Shown one piece after another: positions 52,088 through 61,352 of a DNA stretch of 64,000 bases (within the stretch, counting starts at the first letter, position 1; each line of letters starts with the position of its first letter). This stretch comes from Chroococcopsis sp964623815 (lineage in GTDB: Bacteria > Cyanobacteriota > Cyanobacteriia > Cyanobacteriales > Microcystaceae): NCBI GenBank assembly GCA_964623815.1, contig CAZUVR010000007.1, positions 1-64,000 of the forward strand, read 5' to 3'. The translations under genes and the position numbers were made by a program. Below the pieces are notes generated by a model. The model made no database searches, had not been told where the DNA came from, and saw only the letters and a program-made list of their open reading frames with translations.

Positions 52088-53461
52088 CTATATACTCTGT
52101 TCTGATTCTGGAGTCACGCGACTAGCGATTAAAGCCAGGGTGAACCACCAGAGAGTACTAACTTGGGGGCGATACCAAACCGTATCTACGAAGCCGTGAG
52201 ACATCAAACCCGCCATAGTGGCAATCGCCGCGATCAACCAGAAACCTTGGGTATCCTTTCTATCCCGCAGATAAATTAACTTATTAACCCCCTGGCTGAT
52301 AGTAGTAACGATCAACCACATGAAACAGGTAAACCCGATAACCCCTGTTTCTACCAAAGTTTCCAAATAAACCGAATAAGCGCTCAAAGCCGAATATTTA
52401 GGGCGCATGAACAGAGGATAAATCTTCTTAAAAGCATCATTACCCGGGCCGATGCCTAAAATCGGATAGGCCTTGATCATATTAATCACCGACTCCCATA
52501 CATTCATTCGGAAATTATTACTACTATCTCCTCTTCCAGCAAAGATACTCAGTACCCGAATTCTTAAAGGAGCCACCACGACGATCGCCGCTAGAACCAG
52601 CAGAGCAAAACTACCTAAAACCAGAGGTAATAACCACTTCTGCCAGAAAGGGGAAAAAGTAGGCAGGAACCAAAAATAGAGCAATAGCATGAAGGTGATA
52701 AAAAGTACCACCAAACCTATCCAACCGCCCCGACTCTCTGTAAAGAACAAACAGGCAGCATTAGCCAAAGTGATAACGACGGCGAGAGATTTCCTCACCA
52801 ATCCACGCCAGACGAAGAAAGCCGAAGCCCCGAAAGCGATCGAAGGTAATAGATAACTCGCCAGTAGATTAGGATTACCCAAATAACTATAAACCCGTGT
52901 ATCACCGGCGAGATCAGAAGTGGGATCGTTCCAGGTGGCTAATTGTTCGGCTCCGAATATTTGCTGTCTAATCCCGTAAATACTAACCACCAGAGCCGTT
53001 AACAGTAAGGTAGTGATGACCGGGCCTGTTAATTTAGGAGAGCGTAATATCCGCGAGGTGAAAGCGAAGAAGAACAGATTAAGGGTTAGTTTGAGCAAAC
53101 CCTCAACCGCCGCCAACTTTACCGGAGAAAAAGCCGTAGCTATAACCGCGATAAACCAATAGAGCAAAACTAACAAATGTATTGCCGTTAAACCTTGTTT
53201 AACTTCATCGGTAATCGTTAATAGCAACCAGTAACCGGCGATAGCCACCAGTAAAGTTCCGATTTGATTGGTAGAGAAAAAGGGAGCAGTACCGAGAATC
53301 AGGGCGATTAAAAAAGCCCCTAAGGGTTCGGCCCAAGGTGCGAGCCAGCTCCCTTGCCGCCAACTACTCAAAGAACCGACTAATCGATATAAATAACTTC
53401 CTCCGCGCCAGCGAGAAGGTGAGAAATTTAATAGAGTAAATTGCTTCCAAACAGCATTCAT
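52088..53461 (-). CDS. ictB: IctB-like O-antigen-ligase family membrane protein
   Basis: This 457-residue protein with about 10-12 membrane helices is of the WaaL/O-antigen ligase superfamily. Signatures are DTRVYSYLGNPNLLASYLLPS, FFTESRGGWIGLVV and ILGIGPGNDAFKKIYPLFMR. The cyanobacterial IctB branch was first linked to inorganic carbon accumulation, but a glycan ligase role is equally plausible from the fold. The frame is complete. It ends against the CCA enzyme gene. Confidence 0.85.
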   Translation of the reverse strand: MNAVWKQFTLLNFSPSRWRGGSYLYRLVGSLSSWRQGSWLAPWAEPLGAFLIALILGTAPFFSTNQIGTLLVAIAGYWLLLTITDEVKQGLTAIHLLVLLYWFIAVIATAFSPVKLAAVEGLLKLTLNLFFFAFTSRILRSPKLTGPVITTLLLTALVVSIYGIRQQIFGAEQLATWNDPTSDLAGDTRVYSYLGNPNLLASYLLPSIAFGASAFFVWRGLVRKSLAVVITLANAACLFFTESRGGWIGLVVLFITFMLLLYFWFLPTFSPFWQKWLLPLVLGSFALLVLAAIVVVAPLRIRVLSIFAGRGDSSNNFRMNVWESVINMIKAYPILGIGPGNDAFKKIYPLFMRPKYSALSAYSVYLETLVETGVIGFTCFMWLIVTTISQGVNKLIYLRDRKDTQGFWLIAAIATMAGLMSHGFVDTVWYRPQVSTLWWFTLALIASRVTPESEQSI

Positions 53462-53527
53462 AAACGCTCAAATATAGTTTAGATAAAGATTGTACCTAAC
53501 TTAGCGTTATCCTCAAAGAGAAAATTT

Positions 53528-55006
53528 TTATTCTTCTACCGGAGCCGTTATCTTTGGAAGCGTGAGAATATAGCGATAAGCTGACTCAGGCGAACCTTGA
53601 ACCTCGATTTTACCATTTAGCTCCTCGACTAAATAGCACGCTAAAAGTAATCCGAGCAAAATTTGATAGGTATTGTTATCTTGAGAGGGTAAACCGTCGA
53701 ATTTTTCTAAGTTCGTTTCCAGAACTGTAGTATTAAGAATTTCTACCCCTAGAGAAGACTTTCCATTCTCTTCTAAATGCCAATGATTGCTGATGGAGGC
53801 AGGTAAATAGTCTGCTGATAGGGCTAGAACTGGGACTGGTAAGGAGGATAAATTATCTCTCTGGCAGAGATAATTTATCCAGAGGGTTAAATTTAACTCG
53901 TTATGACGATGAGAAAAATGAATTCTTATTTCCGCCTTCGGTTCAGCGGATTTAATCAAGCAGGTCAATAAATAATAAATACATTGATGAACTTTCTCCT
54001 TATTCATCAACCAGATACTAGAACCAGGTTCTATCGTTAAATGTAACTCTATGTCTTTTTGTTGAGCGACATTGCTCAGATCCTTAATTATTTGATGACA
54101 GATTATTGCTAAATTAACCGGAGTAATTGCTTCTTGAACATTTTTATCGAACGTCGTACCTAACTTAAGAATTTCATCTACCAGATGATTCATCTCTTGA
54201 CCGCTGTTATGAATTATATTGACGTATTCTTTTTGTTTTTGTGTCAGGGCACCGAATACTTCACCTCTCAAGATGCTTGACATACCGATGATCGAGGTTA
54301 ATGGTCTCCGTAATTTTTCCGTTAATCCCTCTAATATTTTTAATTTAATATCTCCGAGCGAGTAATGAGAGTTATTTACTTCATCAAAACCAGGATTGGG
54401 CGCAGCAGAAGACGGTAGAATAAGCGATGGTTCAGATTTGTAAGATTGATGTTTTAATAAATAGTCCCTTTCAAATTCACGCAAACACCAACGAGCGATC
54501 AAAGAAAAGCATTCCACATCTTTATGAGTGAACTGGCGCGGCACGGAATCCATGACAGCTAAAGTGCCAATACACCAACCATCGTTAGTGATCAGCGGTG
54601 TGCCCAGATAGGAGCGGATACCGTAATGTTGCGCCAAGATGCTCGCGGCGAAAACAGGAGAGACGAAACAATCCTCGATAACGATTGTTTGTTGACTATC
54701 CACCACGTAAGTACAATAAGATTCGCTCCGGGGAAGTTTTCGTGAAGCGGCCAAATCGTTCATCAAGCCGAGACGCGATAAACCTACTGCCGATTTCAAA
54801 AATAGTTGCTGTTGTACCATTAAGCCCAGAATACAGATAGGGGTTTCTAATAATCTGGCGGCGGTTTGGGTAGCCTCGTCGAAAACCGGCACAGACTCTG
54901 TATCTAATAACCCCAGCTTTTGTAGAGTATTGACTCGCTGTTGTTCTCGTACAGCCGGGGTAAGTCCATCTAAACGGCAAAAAATTCGATTGCTATAATT
55001 TGGCAT
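53528..55006 (-). CDS. GAF-domain protein with a degenerate histidine-kinase core
   Basis: This 492-residue protein has an N-terminal GAF domain (about 20-185: LLDTESVPVFDEATQTAARL, SESYCTYVVDSQQTIVIEDC). A HisKA-like helix pair follows from about residue 230. Where active kinases have SHELRTPL, this reads TEKLRRPLTSIIGMSSIL, so the phospho-accepting histidine is replaced by glutamate. The ATP-binding N-box is also not recognisable (HQCIYYLLTCLIKS). It is probably a pseudokinase sensor. ATG 55006 has TAAGGA at good spacing; GTG 55048 is in frame. Confidence 0.75.
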   Translation of the reverse strand: MPNYSNRIFCRLDGLTPAVREQQRVNTLQKLGLLDTESVPVFDEATQTAARLLETPICILGLMVQQQLFLKSAVGLSRLGLMNDLAASRKLPRSESYCTYVVDSQQTIVIEDCFVSPVFAASILAQHYGIRSYLGTPLITNDGWCIGTLAVMDSVPRQFTHKDVECFSLIARWCLREFERDYLLKHQSYKSEPSLILPSSAAPNPGFDEVNNSHYSLGDIKLKILEGLTEKLRRPLTSIIGMSSILRGEVFGALTQKQKEYVNIIHNSGQEMNHLVDEILKLGTTFDKNVQEAITPVNLAIICHQIIKDLSNVAQQKDIELHLTIEPGSSIWLMNKEKVHQCIYYLLTCLIKSAEPKAEIRIHFSHRHNELNLTLWINYLCQRDNLSSLPVPVLALSADYLPASISNHWHLEENGKSSLGVEILNTTVLETNLEKFDGLPSQDNNTYQILLGLLLACYLVEELNGKIEVQGSPESAYRYILTLPKITAPVEE

Positions 55007-55048
55007 ATCATTCCTTACCCCTGAATTGTCTGCGTGTGGTTGAATCAC

Positions 55049-55390
55049 GAACTTCTCTCAGTCTCATTGATCGAAGATTGGTTATCCGAGAAAACCGAAA
55101 CTAAGCAATTTCACCCGATAACTCTCTTCTGCTTTACTATCCCTAAAATTCCCAAATTTGCAATACGATCCACAATCTGTAACAAAATTTTTATCTGGCA
55201 GGCATTTTAACGAGCGTCGTTTACCGATCGAGAAGTCTGTCCTATTTGACAACCCCATTTATACTGAATCAAACAGGGAGGAATCGTTAAGAAATTACTT
55301 AAAACCTTTTAACTATCCGTAGGCCGTGCGATAAACTTCCCTAACAACCTATTGTTTAATAGCAACTATCCCTTCGTCTATTGCTTATTT
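55049..55390. other. Intergenic region between the GAF protein and icd genes
   Basis: These 342 bp hold no gene that I can support. TTGACA at 55246-55251 and TATACT at 55260-55265 are present but too close together to form one promoter. No clear NtcA site is seen, although icd is NtcA-activated in other cyanobacteria. Confidence 0.4.
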
Positions 55391-56818
55391 ATGTACGAAA
55401 AAATTACCCCCCCCTCCATAGGCTCGAAAATAACCTTCGTTGACGGTAAACCCCTAGTACCCGACGATCCCATCGTGCCCTTCATTCGCGGTGATGGTAC
55501 AGGCGTTGACATCTGGCCAGCCACCGAAAAAGTTATCGACGCTGCGGTTAAACAGGCTTATGGCGGTAAACGCCAGATCCATTGGTTTAAAGTTTACGCC
55601 GGTGATGAAGCCTGTGAAGTTTACGGCACCTATCAGTATCTACCTGAAGATACATTGACTGCAATTAAAGAGTATGGAATCGCAATCAAAGGCCCTCTGA
55701 CAACTCCGATCGGCGGCGGTATCCGCTCTCTCAACGTCGCTTTAAGGCAGATATTCGATCTGTACGCTTGCGTTCGTCCCTGTCGCTATTACGCTGGTAC
55801 TCCCTCACCCCATAAAAATCCCGAAAAATTAGATGTGATCGTTTATCGGGAAAATACGGAAGATATTTATCTCGGTATCGAATGGAAGCAGGGTAGCGAA
55901 ATCGCCGATAAGTTGATTAACTACCTAAATAGCGATTTGATCCCAGCCACTGCCGAACACGGTAGTAAACGTATACCCCTCGATTCTGGTATCGGGATCA
56001 AACCTATCAGTAAAAAGGGATCTCAGCGTTTAGTGCGACGCGCGATCGCTCACGCCCTGCGTCTGCCGAAACCGAAGAATCAAGTCACCCTGGTACACAA
56101 GGGAAACATCATGAAGTATACCGAGGGTGCCTTTAGAGATTGGGGCTACGAACTGGCTACCAGCGAATTTCGTAACGATTGCGTCACCGAAGTAGAATCC
56201 TGGATCTTGAGTAACAAGGAGAGAAAACCCGAGATAACGATCGAGGAAAATGCCCGCATGATCGAGCCAGGTTATGATGCCCTCACCGCCGAAAAACAAG
56301 CTAAGGTTTGTGAGCAAGTCAAAGCCGTACTCGATTCTATCTGGGAAACTCACGGAAATGGCAGATGGAAAGATAAAGTGATGGTCAACGATCGGATCGC
56401 CGACAGTATCTTCCAACAGATTCAAACCCGCCCCGACGAGTATTCTATCCTCGCCACCATGAACCTCAACGGTGACTATCTCTCCGACGCTGCCGCAGCT
56501 ATCGTCGGCGGTTTGGGCATGGGCCCGGGTGCCAATATCGGGGACACCTGCGCCATCTTCGAGGCGACTCACGGCACTGCACCCAAACACGCAGGATTGG
56601 ATAAGATCAATCCCGGTTCCGTAATTCTCTCGGGGGTGATGATGCTCGAATTTATGGGGTGGCAAGAAGCAGCCGACCTGATCAAAAAAGGGATCGGAGC
56701 GGCGATCGCAAATCGAGAAGTGACCTACGATCTAGCCCGTCTCCTCGAACCCCCGGTCGAACCCCCCCTAAAATGTTCCGAATTCGCCACCGCAATCATC
56801 AATCATTTCGGCGATTAA
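55391..56818 (+). CDS. icd: NADP-dependent isocitrate dehydrogenase
   Basis: The enzyme makes 2-oxoglutarate, the carbon skeleton for ammonium assimilation. The 475-residue product has IPFIRGDGTGVDI-like start sequence, LTTPIGGGIRSLNVALRQIF with the phosphorylation-type serine loop, YRENTEDIYLGIEW, and MNLNGDYLSDAAAAIVGGLG with metal-binding aspartates. ATG 55391 matches the family start (MYEKITPPSIGSKITF); the longer frame from 55352 has no support. The length is typical of cyanobacterial Icd. Confidence 0.95.
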   Translation: MYEKITPPSIGSKITFVDGKPLVPDDPIVPFIRGDGTGVDIWPATEKVIDAAVKQAYGGKRQIHWFKVYAGDEACEVYGTYQYLPEDTLTAIKEYGIAIKGPLTTPIGGGIRSLNVALRQIFDLYACVRPCRYYAGTPSPHKNPEKLDVIVYRENTEDIYLGIEWKQGSEIADKLINYLNSDLIPATAEHGSKRIPLDSGIGIKPISKKGSQRLVRRAIAHALRLPKPKNQVTLVHKGNIMKYTEGAFRDWGYELATSEFRNDCVTEVESWILSNKERKPEITIEENARMIEPGYDALTAEKQAKVCEQVKAVLDSIWETHGNGRWKDKVMVNDRIADSIFQQIQTRPDEYSILATMNLNGDYLSDAAAAIVGGLGMGPGANIGDTCAIFEATHGTAPKHAGLDKINPGSVILSGVMMLEFMGWQEAADLIKKGIGAAIANREVTYDLARLLEPPVEPPLKCSEFATAIINHFGD

Positions 56819-56823
56819 TAACC

Positions 56824-56883
56824 GGAGTCGGGAGCGGCTATCGGAAATTACTTTTCCGAGTCACTACTGCCTACTCCCGACTC
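56824..56883. repeat. Two-armed heptamer element between convergent icd and WD40 genes
   Basis: GAGTCGGGAG (56825-56834) pairs perfectly with CTCCCGACTC (56874-56883), and an inner hairpin CGGAAA/TTTCCG (56842-56858) nests inside. It is a probable bidirectional terminator. The right arm is part of the WD40 gene's last codons. Confidence 0.75.
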
Positions 56884-57957
56884 ACCTGGAGTTTGTGGGC
56901 CGGGGCCGTACTGCCAGAGCAGAACGCTGGTATTAAAGCCCCCGGTGGCTAAATATTGACCGTCGGGACTGAAACTTAAAGACTCTACCCAATCGCCCAA
57001 GTTCTCTAAGTGATTGATTAACTTGCCAGTGTTGATATTCCAAATGCGGATACCGTCATCGCTCGAACTCGCCAGAGTTTGATCGTCTGGGTTGAGCGCC
57101 ATCGCTCGGATTCTCGCGGAGTGACCCACCATCGTGTATATGAGTTTGTTAGTATCCGCATCCCAGATTTTAATCGTGCGATCGACACTCCCAGTAATCA
57201 ATCTTTTCCCATCTTGGGTATAGACAACCGCCGTCACGGCTTCCTTATGGGGCGAAAACTCTGATAAAAATTTGCCCTGACGGATATTCCAGTATTTCAC
57301 CTTACCGCTTTCTTCTCCAGAGGCTAAAGTCACACCATCGGGGTTGAGTGCTAAAGAATATACTGGATTACCTATCCATGCCAATCGGTAAATCGGTCGG
57401 CGAGTATTGAGATCCCAAACCCTGATGCCGTCTAATCCCCCACTGATCAACACCTGGCCGTCAGGGCTAGAAGTTAGGGAGAGAACCTTACTGCCGTGAA
57501 TCATCGAAAGCCCTAAATATTCTCCCGTAGTCCAGTCCCAACCATTTATAGAGCCATCGTCGCCACTACTCACTAATGTCTTACCATCGGGACTGATTAA
57601 TAAAGCCTGTATAGTCGTTCTCTGGGCGCGAATCGTGGCGATGGGATTTTCATTGTTTACTAACCAGATTCTCATATTGGGATCGGTCAAGCTACCACCA
57701 CTGATGAGATAGCGCCCGTCTGGGCTGAAAATCAATGAGTTGGGCGTAGAAGCCTGACCTTTAAAACTGCGTACTATATGAGCCTGATTCCAGGAATCGG
57801 CACCCAATATGATATTCTCCGGCGTTGCTGGGTTCGGCTTCGCGGGAACAGGAGGTAGTTGCGCCGCCGTTAGCGGCATATAAATAAATAGGGGGATCAT
57901 CGCGCCACCGATCAGGGCGATCGAGTCTCTCACACCGTTTTTTTTGCTCAATGTCAT
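56848..57957 (-). CDS. WD40-repeat protein
   Basis: This 369-residue protein has an N-terminal hydrophobic segment (IALIGGAMIPLFIYMPLTAA, possible signal peptide) and seven WD repeats of about 42 residues. They are recognisable by LxFSPDGxxLxSGG and xIRVWD/IKIWD patterns and should form one seven-bladed propeller. It is likely a periplasmic or membrane-tethered scaffold. The last 12 residues (GESGVGSSDSEK) come from the heptamer element. The partner is unknown. Confidence 0.88.
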   Translation of the reverse strand: MTLSKKNGVRDSIALIGGAMIPLFIYMPLTAAQLPPVPAKPNPATPENIILGADSWNQAHIVRSFKGQASTPNSLIFSPDGRYLISGGSLTDPNMRIWLVNNENPIATIRAQRTTIQALLISPDGKTLVSSGDDGSINGWDWTTGEYLGLSMIHGSKVLSLTSSPDGQVLISGGLDGIRVWDLNTRRPIYRLAWIGNPVYSLALNPDGVTLASGEESGKVKYWNIRQGKFLSEFSPHKEAVTAVVYTQDGKRLITGSVDRTIKIWDADTNKLIYTMVGHSARIRAMALNPDDQTLASSSDDGIRIWNINTGKLINHLENLGDWVESLSFSPDGQYLATGGFNTSVLLWQYGPGPQTPGESGVGSSDSEK

Positions 57958-58009
57958 ATATTAGCTTGAACTTTGATCCTGCCCTAGATTCTATCCTTTA
58001 CTCCGATTT

Positions 58010-58300
58010 CTAGCGTTGATTCTTTTTGTTCATCAACATCGGTAGGGGAGTGCGGGAAGAACTCGGGGGTAAATAATAACGGGGTTTTTCTTCTACCGCT
58101 ACGGCTTTAGCTCTCTCTATCTGTAACCACCGTAGAAGACCGGTGACAACCACGACTGTTATCCCCACCGATAATAGACTCCAGCGCTGGCCTATGCCAC
58201 CGATCGCCGCATCCACAGCTCCTACCGTCAGGATGAATGCCGATACCGGTTCTGTTCGATAAGCTTTTCTTATAAAGCGGGGCCAGATTACGTTAATCAT
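58010..58300 (-). CDS. Small membrane protein of unknown function
   Basis: This 96-residue frame from ATG 58300 has two hydrophobic segments (AFILTVGAVDAAIGGIG and LLSVGITVVVVTGLLRWL) and a basic C-terminal tail (SSSRTPLPMLMNKKNQR). I do not recognise it. A GTG at 58327 would add 9 residues. It is on the same strand as the WD40 gene, 52 bp upstream of it, and may be co-transcribed. Confidence 0.55.
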   Translation of the reverse strand: MINVIWPRFIRKAYRTEPVSAFILTVGAVDAAIGGIGQRWSLLSVGITVVVVTGLLRWLQIERAKAVAVEEKPRYYLPPSSSRTPLPMLMNKKNQR

Positions 58301-58557
58301 CTTTTTTCTATCGATAAGGTAGTTCACCTATTTTTACTCTAACCTAAAATTTTCATTATTTTAACCGCGCCTTTCCCAAAACAGCCTCATGATTATTCTT
58401 TATGCTGGTGATTTACTTAAACTGTGGCGGGAAGTTTGCCAAAATAGCTAATTCTGTTTAAACTTGATTTACTAATGTCAGTTTTGATTCCCTAACAACC
58501 TTAAAGTCCTATATTACTTCTATAATTAGCTTATCTCAATCTTAACTAGGACTACCG

Positions 58558-58656
58558 ATGATGAATAAAAAGAAAAATTTTAATAAACTAAACAGGTTTA
58601 ATCTCCGTTTTAACCTAAATATTATATTTAGGGAAATTTACTATTATCAGTTTTAA
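58558..58656 (+). CDS. Possible leader peptide upstream of the WcaI-like gene
   Basis: A 32-codon frame (start MMNKKKNFNKLNRFNLRFNL) begins at a double ATG with AGGA 6 bp before it. The product is basic and rich in N, F and K, and it ends 15 bp before the glycosyltransferase start. TATAAT lies at 58521-58526. The rest of the 344-bp spacer holds no gene. It may be chance in AT-rich DNA. Confidence 0.3.
   Translation: MMNKKKNFNKLNRFNLRFNLNIIFREIYYYQF
58614..58632. promoter_or_regulatory. 19-bp palindrome 39 bp before the WcaI-like gene
   Basis: CCTAAATAT-T-ATATTTAGG is perfect on both arms. It is a candidate operator for the glycosyltransferase gene, or it could act in the leader RNA. Confidence 0.5.
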
Positions 58657-58671
58657 CATAATAAAATAAAC

Positions 58672-59904
58672 ATGAAAATACTTTTGTATTCTTATAACTA
58701 CCATCCCGAACCGATCGGCATAGCTCCCTTGATGACGGAGCTGGCGGAAGGATTGGTGAAGCGAGGTCATCAAGTTAGGGTAGTTACGGCGGTGCCTTGG
58801 TACCCCGCCAATCAAATCTTCCCCGAATACCAGGGAAAACTTTACTACAAAGAAACCCGTAACGGGGTTAACATTCAACGTTGTTTTGTTTGGATAAACG
58901 GGCAGAGAAGTTTAAGGAACAGGGTTTTATTCGAGCTTAGCTTCGTTCTCCTGAGTTTTTTCCAGGCTCTACGGGGGCCTCGCCCCGATATAATATTCCT
59001 CACAGTGCCCGGGCTACCGGTAGCCGTTCCAGCCGCTTTAATTGGGTCGATTTATCGCTCTCCGATTATTCTTAATCTACAGGATATTCTGCCCGATGCC
59101 GCCGTTCAGGTAGGGTTATTGAAGAATAAAAAGATCATCCGCATATTTTCCCAATTAGAAGCTTTCGCTTACAGTATGGCGACTAAAATCAGCGTCATCA
59201 GCGAGGGTTTCACCAAAAATCTCCTCGCTAAAGGCGTTTCCCAGAAAAAGATCGTAGAAATCTCCAATTGGGTAGATGTCAATTTCGTCAAACCCCTACC
59301 TAAAAAAGATAGTTATTTTATTCGAGAAAACGGCCTTGAGGATAAGTTCGTCGTCCTTTATTCGGGCAATATAGCCTTAACCCAACCCCTGGAAACTCTG
59401 ATCGATGCGGGCGCTCTCTTAAACCATATTCCGGATCTCGCCATCGTCATCGTCGGTAAAGACGATGCCATCAAACGCTTAGAAAAATATCGTCAGAAGC
59501 GGGGAGCAGATAACGTTCTCTTACTGCCGTTCCAACCACGAGAGAAGTTACCCGAGATGTTAGCGGCGGCTGATGTATCTATGGTGTTACAGAAACACAA
59601 CATTATCTCTATCAATATGCCATCAAAAATACAGGTTCTCCTGGCCAGCGGCCGCCCGATAATCGCCTCTGTGCCTCTCAACGGCACTGCAGCAGAGGTG
59701 ATCCAATCGAGCGGGGGCGGCATCGTCGTTCCCCCCGAAAACCCTAAATTACTATCTCAGGCTATCCTACAATTATACTCCAACCCATCTCTCATTCAAG
59801 AACTCGCTACCAAAGGCCGCCGCTACGCCGAAGAGAACTATAGTTTTGAAACTGCCCTCGATCGTTACGAACGGCTCTTTTCAGAAGTTCTCCTCGATTC
59901 TTAA
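58672..59904 (+). CDS. WcaI-like family 4 glycosyltransferase
   Basis: This 410-residue GT-B enzyme has MKILLYSYNYHPEPIGIAPL (WcaI start), TAVPWYPANQIFPEY, and IILNLQDILPDAAVQVGLL in the N-terminal half. The C-terminal half has VLYSGNIALTQPLETLIDA, VIVGKDDAI and the nucleotide-sugar binding region NMPSKIQVLLASGRPIIASV. WcaI enzymes take part in colanic-acid-type exopolysaccharide synthesis. The gene stands alone here. Two unusual signals lie just upstream (a palindrome and a short frame). Confidence 0.88.
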   Translation: MKILLYSYNYHPEPIGIAPLMTELAEGLVKRGHQVRVVTAVPWYPANQIFPEYQGKLYYKETRNGVNIQRCFVWINGQRSLRNRVLFELSFVLLSFFQALRGPRPDIIFLTVPGLPVAVPAALIGSIYRSPIILNLQDILPDAAVQVGLLKNKKIIRIFSQLEAFAYSMATKISVISEGFTKNLLAKGVSQKKIVEISNWVDVNFVKPLPKKDSYFIRENGLEDKFVVLYSGNIALTQPLETLIDAGALLNHIPDLAIVIVGKDDAIKRLEKYRQKRGADNVLLLPFQPREKLPEMLAAADVSMVLQKHNIISINMPSKIQVLLASGRPIIASVPLNGTAAEVIQSSGGGIVVPPENPKLLSQAILQLYSNPSLIQELATKGRRYAEENYSFETALDRYERLFSEVLLDS

Positions 59905-59931
59905 TTTTCTCTGAGCGTCGCGTCTATCTTT

Positions 59932-59940
59932 TGCTATACT
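59932..59940 (+). promoter_or_regulatory. Extended -10 promoter of the ntrC gene
   Basis: TGCTATACT is a good extended -10 element located 36 bp before ATG 59976. No convincing -35 box is visible. Confidence 0.5.
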
Positions 59941-59975
59941 AGTAAACACGTAGTCATTATGAGTTTATTTAAGTC

Positions 59976-61346
59976 ATGGTAGAGAATGTAGTGATCATCG
60001 GTTCGGGGCCTGCGGGATATACAGCAGCCATATACGCGGCGAGGGCGAATCTCAAGCCCCTGGTGTTTGAAGGATTCCAAAAAGGGGGTATACCGGGCGG
60101 GCAGTTAATGACTACTACCGAAGTAGAAAACTTTCCCGGATTCCCCGAAGGGATAACCGGCCCGAAACTTATGGCTGGAATGAAAGCACAGGCCGAACGC
60201 TGGGGAGCCGAGTGTCATACGGAAGATGTGGTAGCGGTGGATTTAAGTCAGCGCCCCTTCATCATTAAATCTACAGACAGAGAAGTACAAGCACACAGTA
60301 TCATCATCGCTACAGGAGCCACCGCCAAACGCTTAGGATTGCCTAGTGAGGGTCATTTTTGGAGTAACGGTATTTCCGCCTGTGCCATCTGCGACGGCGC
60401 GACTCCTCTATTTAGAGATGAAAATTTAGCCGTCATCGGCGGCGGCGATTCGGCTGCAGAAGAAGCGGTTTATTTAACTAAATACGGTTCTCACGTTAAC
60501 CTTCTGATCAGAGGCGAACAGATGCGGGCCTCGAAAGCAATGCAGGATCGGGTTTTAAATAACCCGAAAATTACCGTACACTTTAATACTGAAGCTGTGG
60601 ACGCTTTCGGTAGTGGCGGCAAAATGGAAGGGTTGAGGATTCGTAATCGGAAAACAGGAGAGGAAAGCGATTTAGCCGTAAGAGGTTTATTTTACGCGAT
60701 CGGTCATCACCCCAACACCGAATTATTTCAGGGACAATTACAGCTCGATGAACTGGGTTACATCAAGGTTAAAGCCGGTACAGTAGCCACCAGCGTCGAG
60801 GGAGTATTCGCCGCCGGAGACGTACAGGATCACGAGTACAGACAGGCTATCACGGCAGCCGGTACCGGTTGTATGGCCGCCCTACTCGCGGAAAGATGGT
60901 TATCCGAAAAGAACCTAATTCAAGAATTCAAACAGAGCGCTGAATCTCAACACTACGAAGTGAAAAACGAAAACGAAGTTATCGCTGATACCGCCGAAAG
61001 CTTCGATATTAACAAAACTCGTCATTACGGCGGTTATGCCTTGAGAAGACTGTTCCACGAGGGCGATCGCCTGTTAGTGGTCAAATACGTCTCCCCCACC
61101 TGCGGCCCCTGTAAAACCCTCAAACCCATCCTCGATAAAGTCGTAGACGAATACGAGGGGAAGATTTACTTCGTCGAGATAGATATCGAAGCCGATCCCG
61201 AAATCGCCAAGATGGGTCAAGTAACGGGTACCCCTACCGTGCAATTTTTCCAAGATAAGGAACTCGTCAAAGAAATGCGCGGCGTGAAACAAAAAAGTGA
61301 ATTCCGTCAAGTCATAGACAGTTATCTCACCGCCAAAGTGGGTTAG
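59976..61346 (+). CDS. ntrC: NADPH thioredoxin reductase C (reductase-thioredoxin fusion)
   Basis: NTRC supplies reducing power from NADPH to 2-Cys peroxiredoxins. The 456-residue protein has the FAD fold VVIIGSGPAGYTAAIYAARA, the redox pair C136-AI-C139 (SACAICDGA), the NADPH fold LAVIGGGDSAAEEAVYL, and a C-terminal thioredoxin domain with CGPC at 376-379. Both catalytic sites are intact. The architecture is typical of oxygenic phototrophs. Note that the symbol ntrC here is not nitrogen regulator NtrC. Confidence 0.95.
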   Translation: MVENVVIIGSGPAGYTAAIYAARANLKPLVFEGFQKGGIPGGQLMTTTEVENFPGFPEGITGPKLMAGMKAQAERWGAECHTEDVVAVDLSQRPFIIKSTDREVQAHSIIIATGATAKRLGLPSEGHFWSNGISACAICDGATPLFRDENLAVIGGGDSAAEEAVYLTKYGSHVNLLIRGEQMRASKAMQDRVLNNPKITVHFNTEAVDAFGSGGKMEGLRIRNRKTGEESDLAVRGLFYAIGHHPNTELFQGQLQLDELGYIKVKAGTVATSVEGVFAAGDVQDHEYRQAITAAGTGCMAALLAERWLSEKNLIQEFKQSAESQHYEVKNENEVIADTAESFDINKTRHYGGYALRRLFHEGDRLLVVKYVSPTCGPCKTLKPILDKVVDEYEGKIYFVEIDIEADPEIAKMGQVTGTPTVQFFQDKELVKEMRGVKQKSEFRQVIDSYLTAKVG

Positions 61347-61352
61347 AAATGA

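Noticed and set aside
55246..55265. TTGACA and TATACT before icd as a promoter
   Set aside because: The spacing is only 8 bp, too short for sigma-70 recognition.
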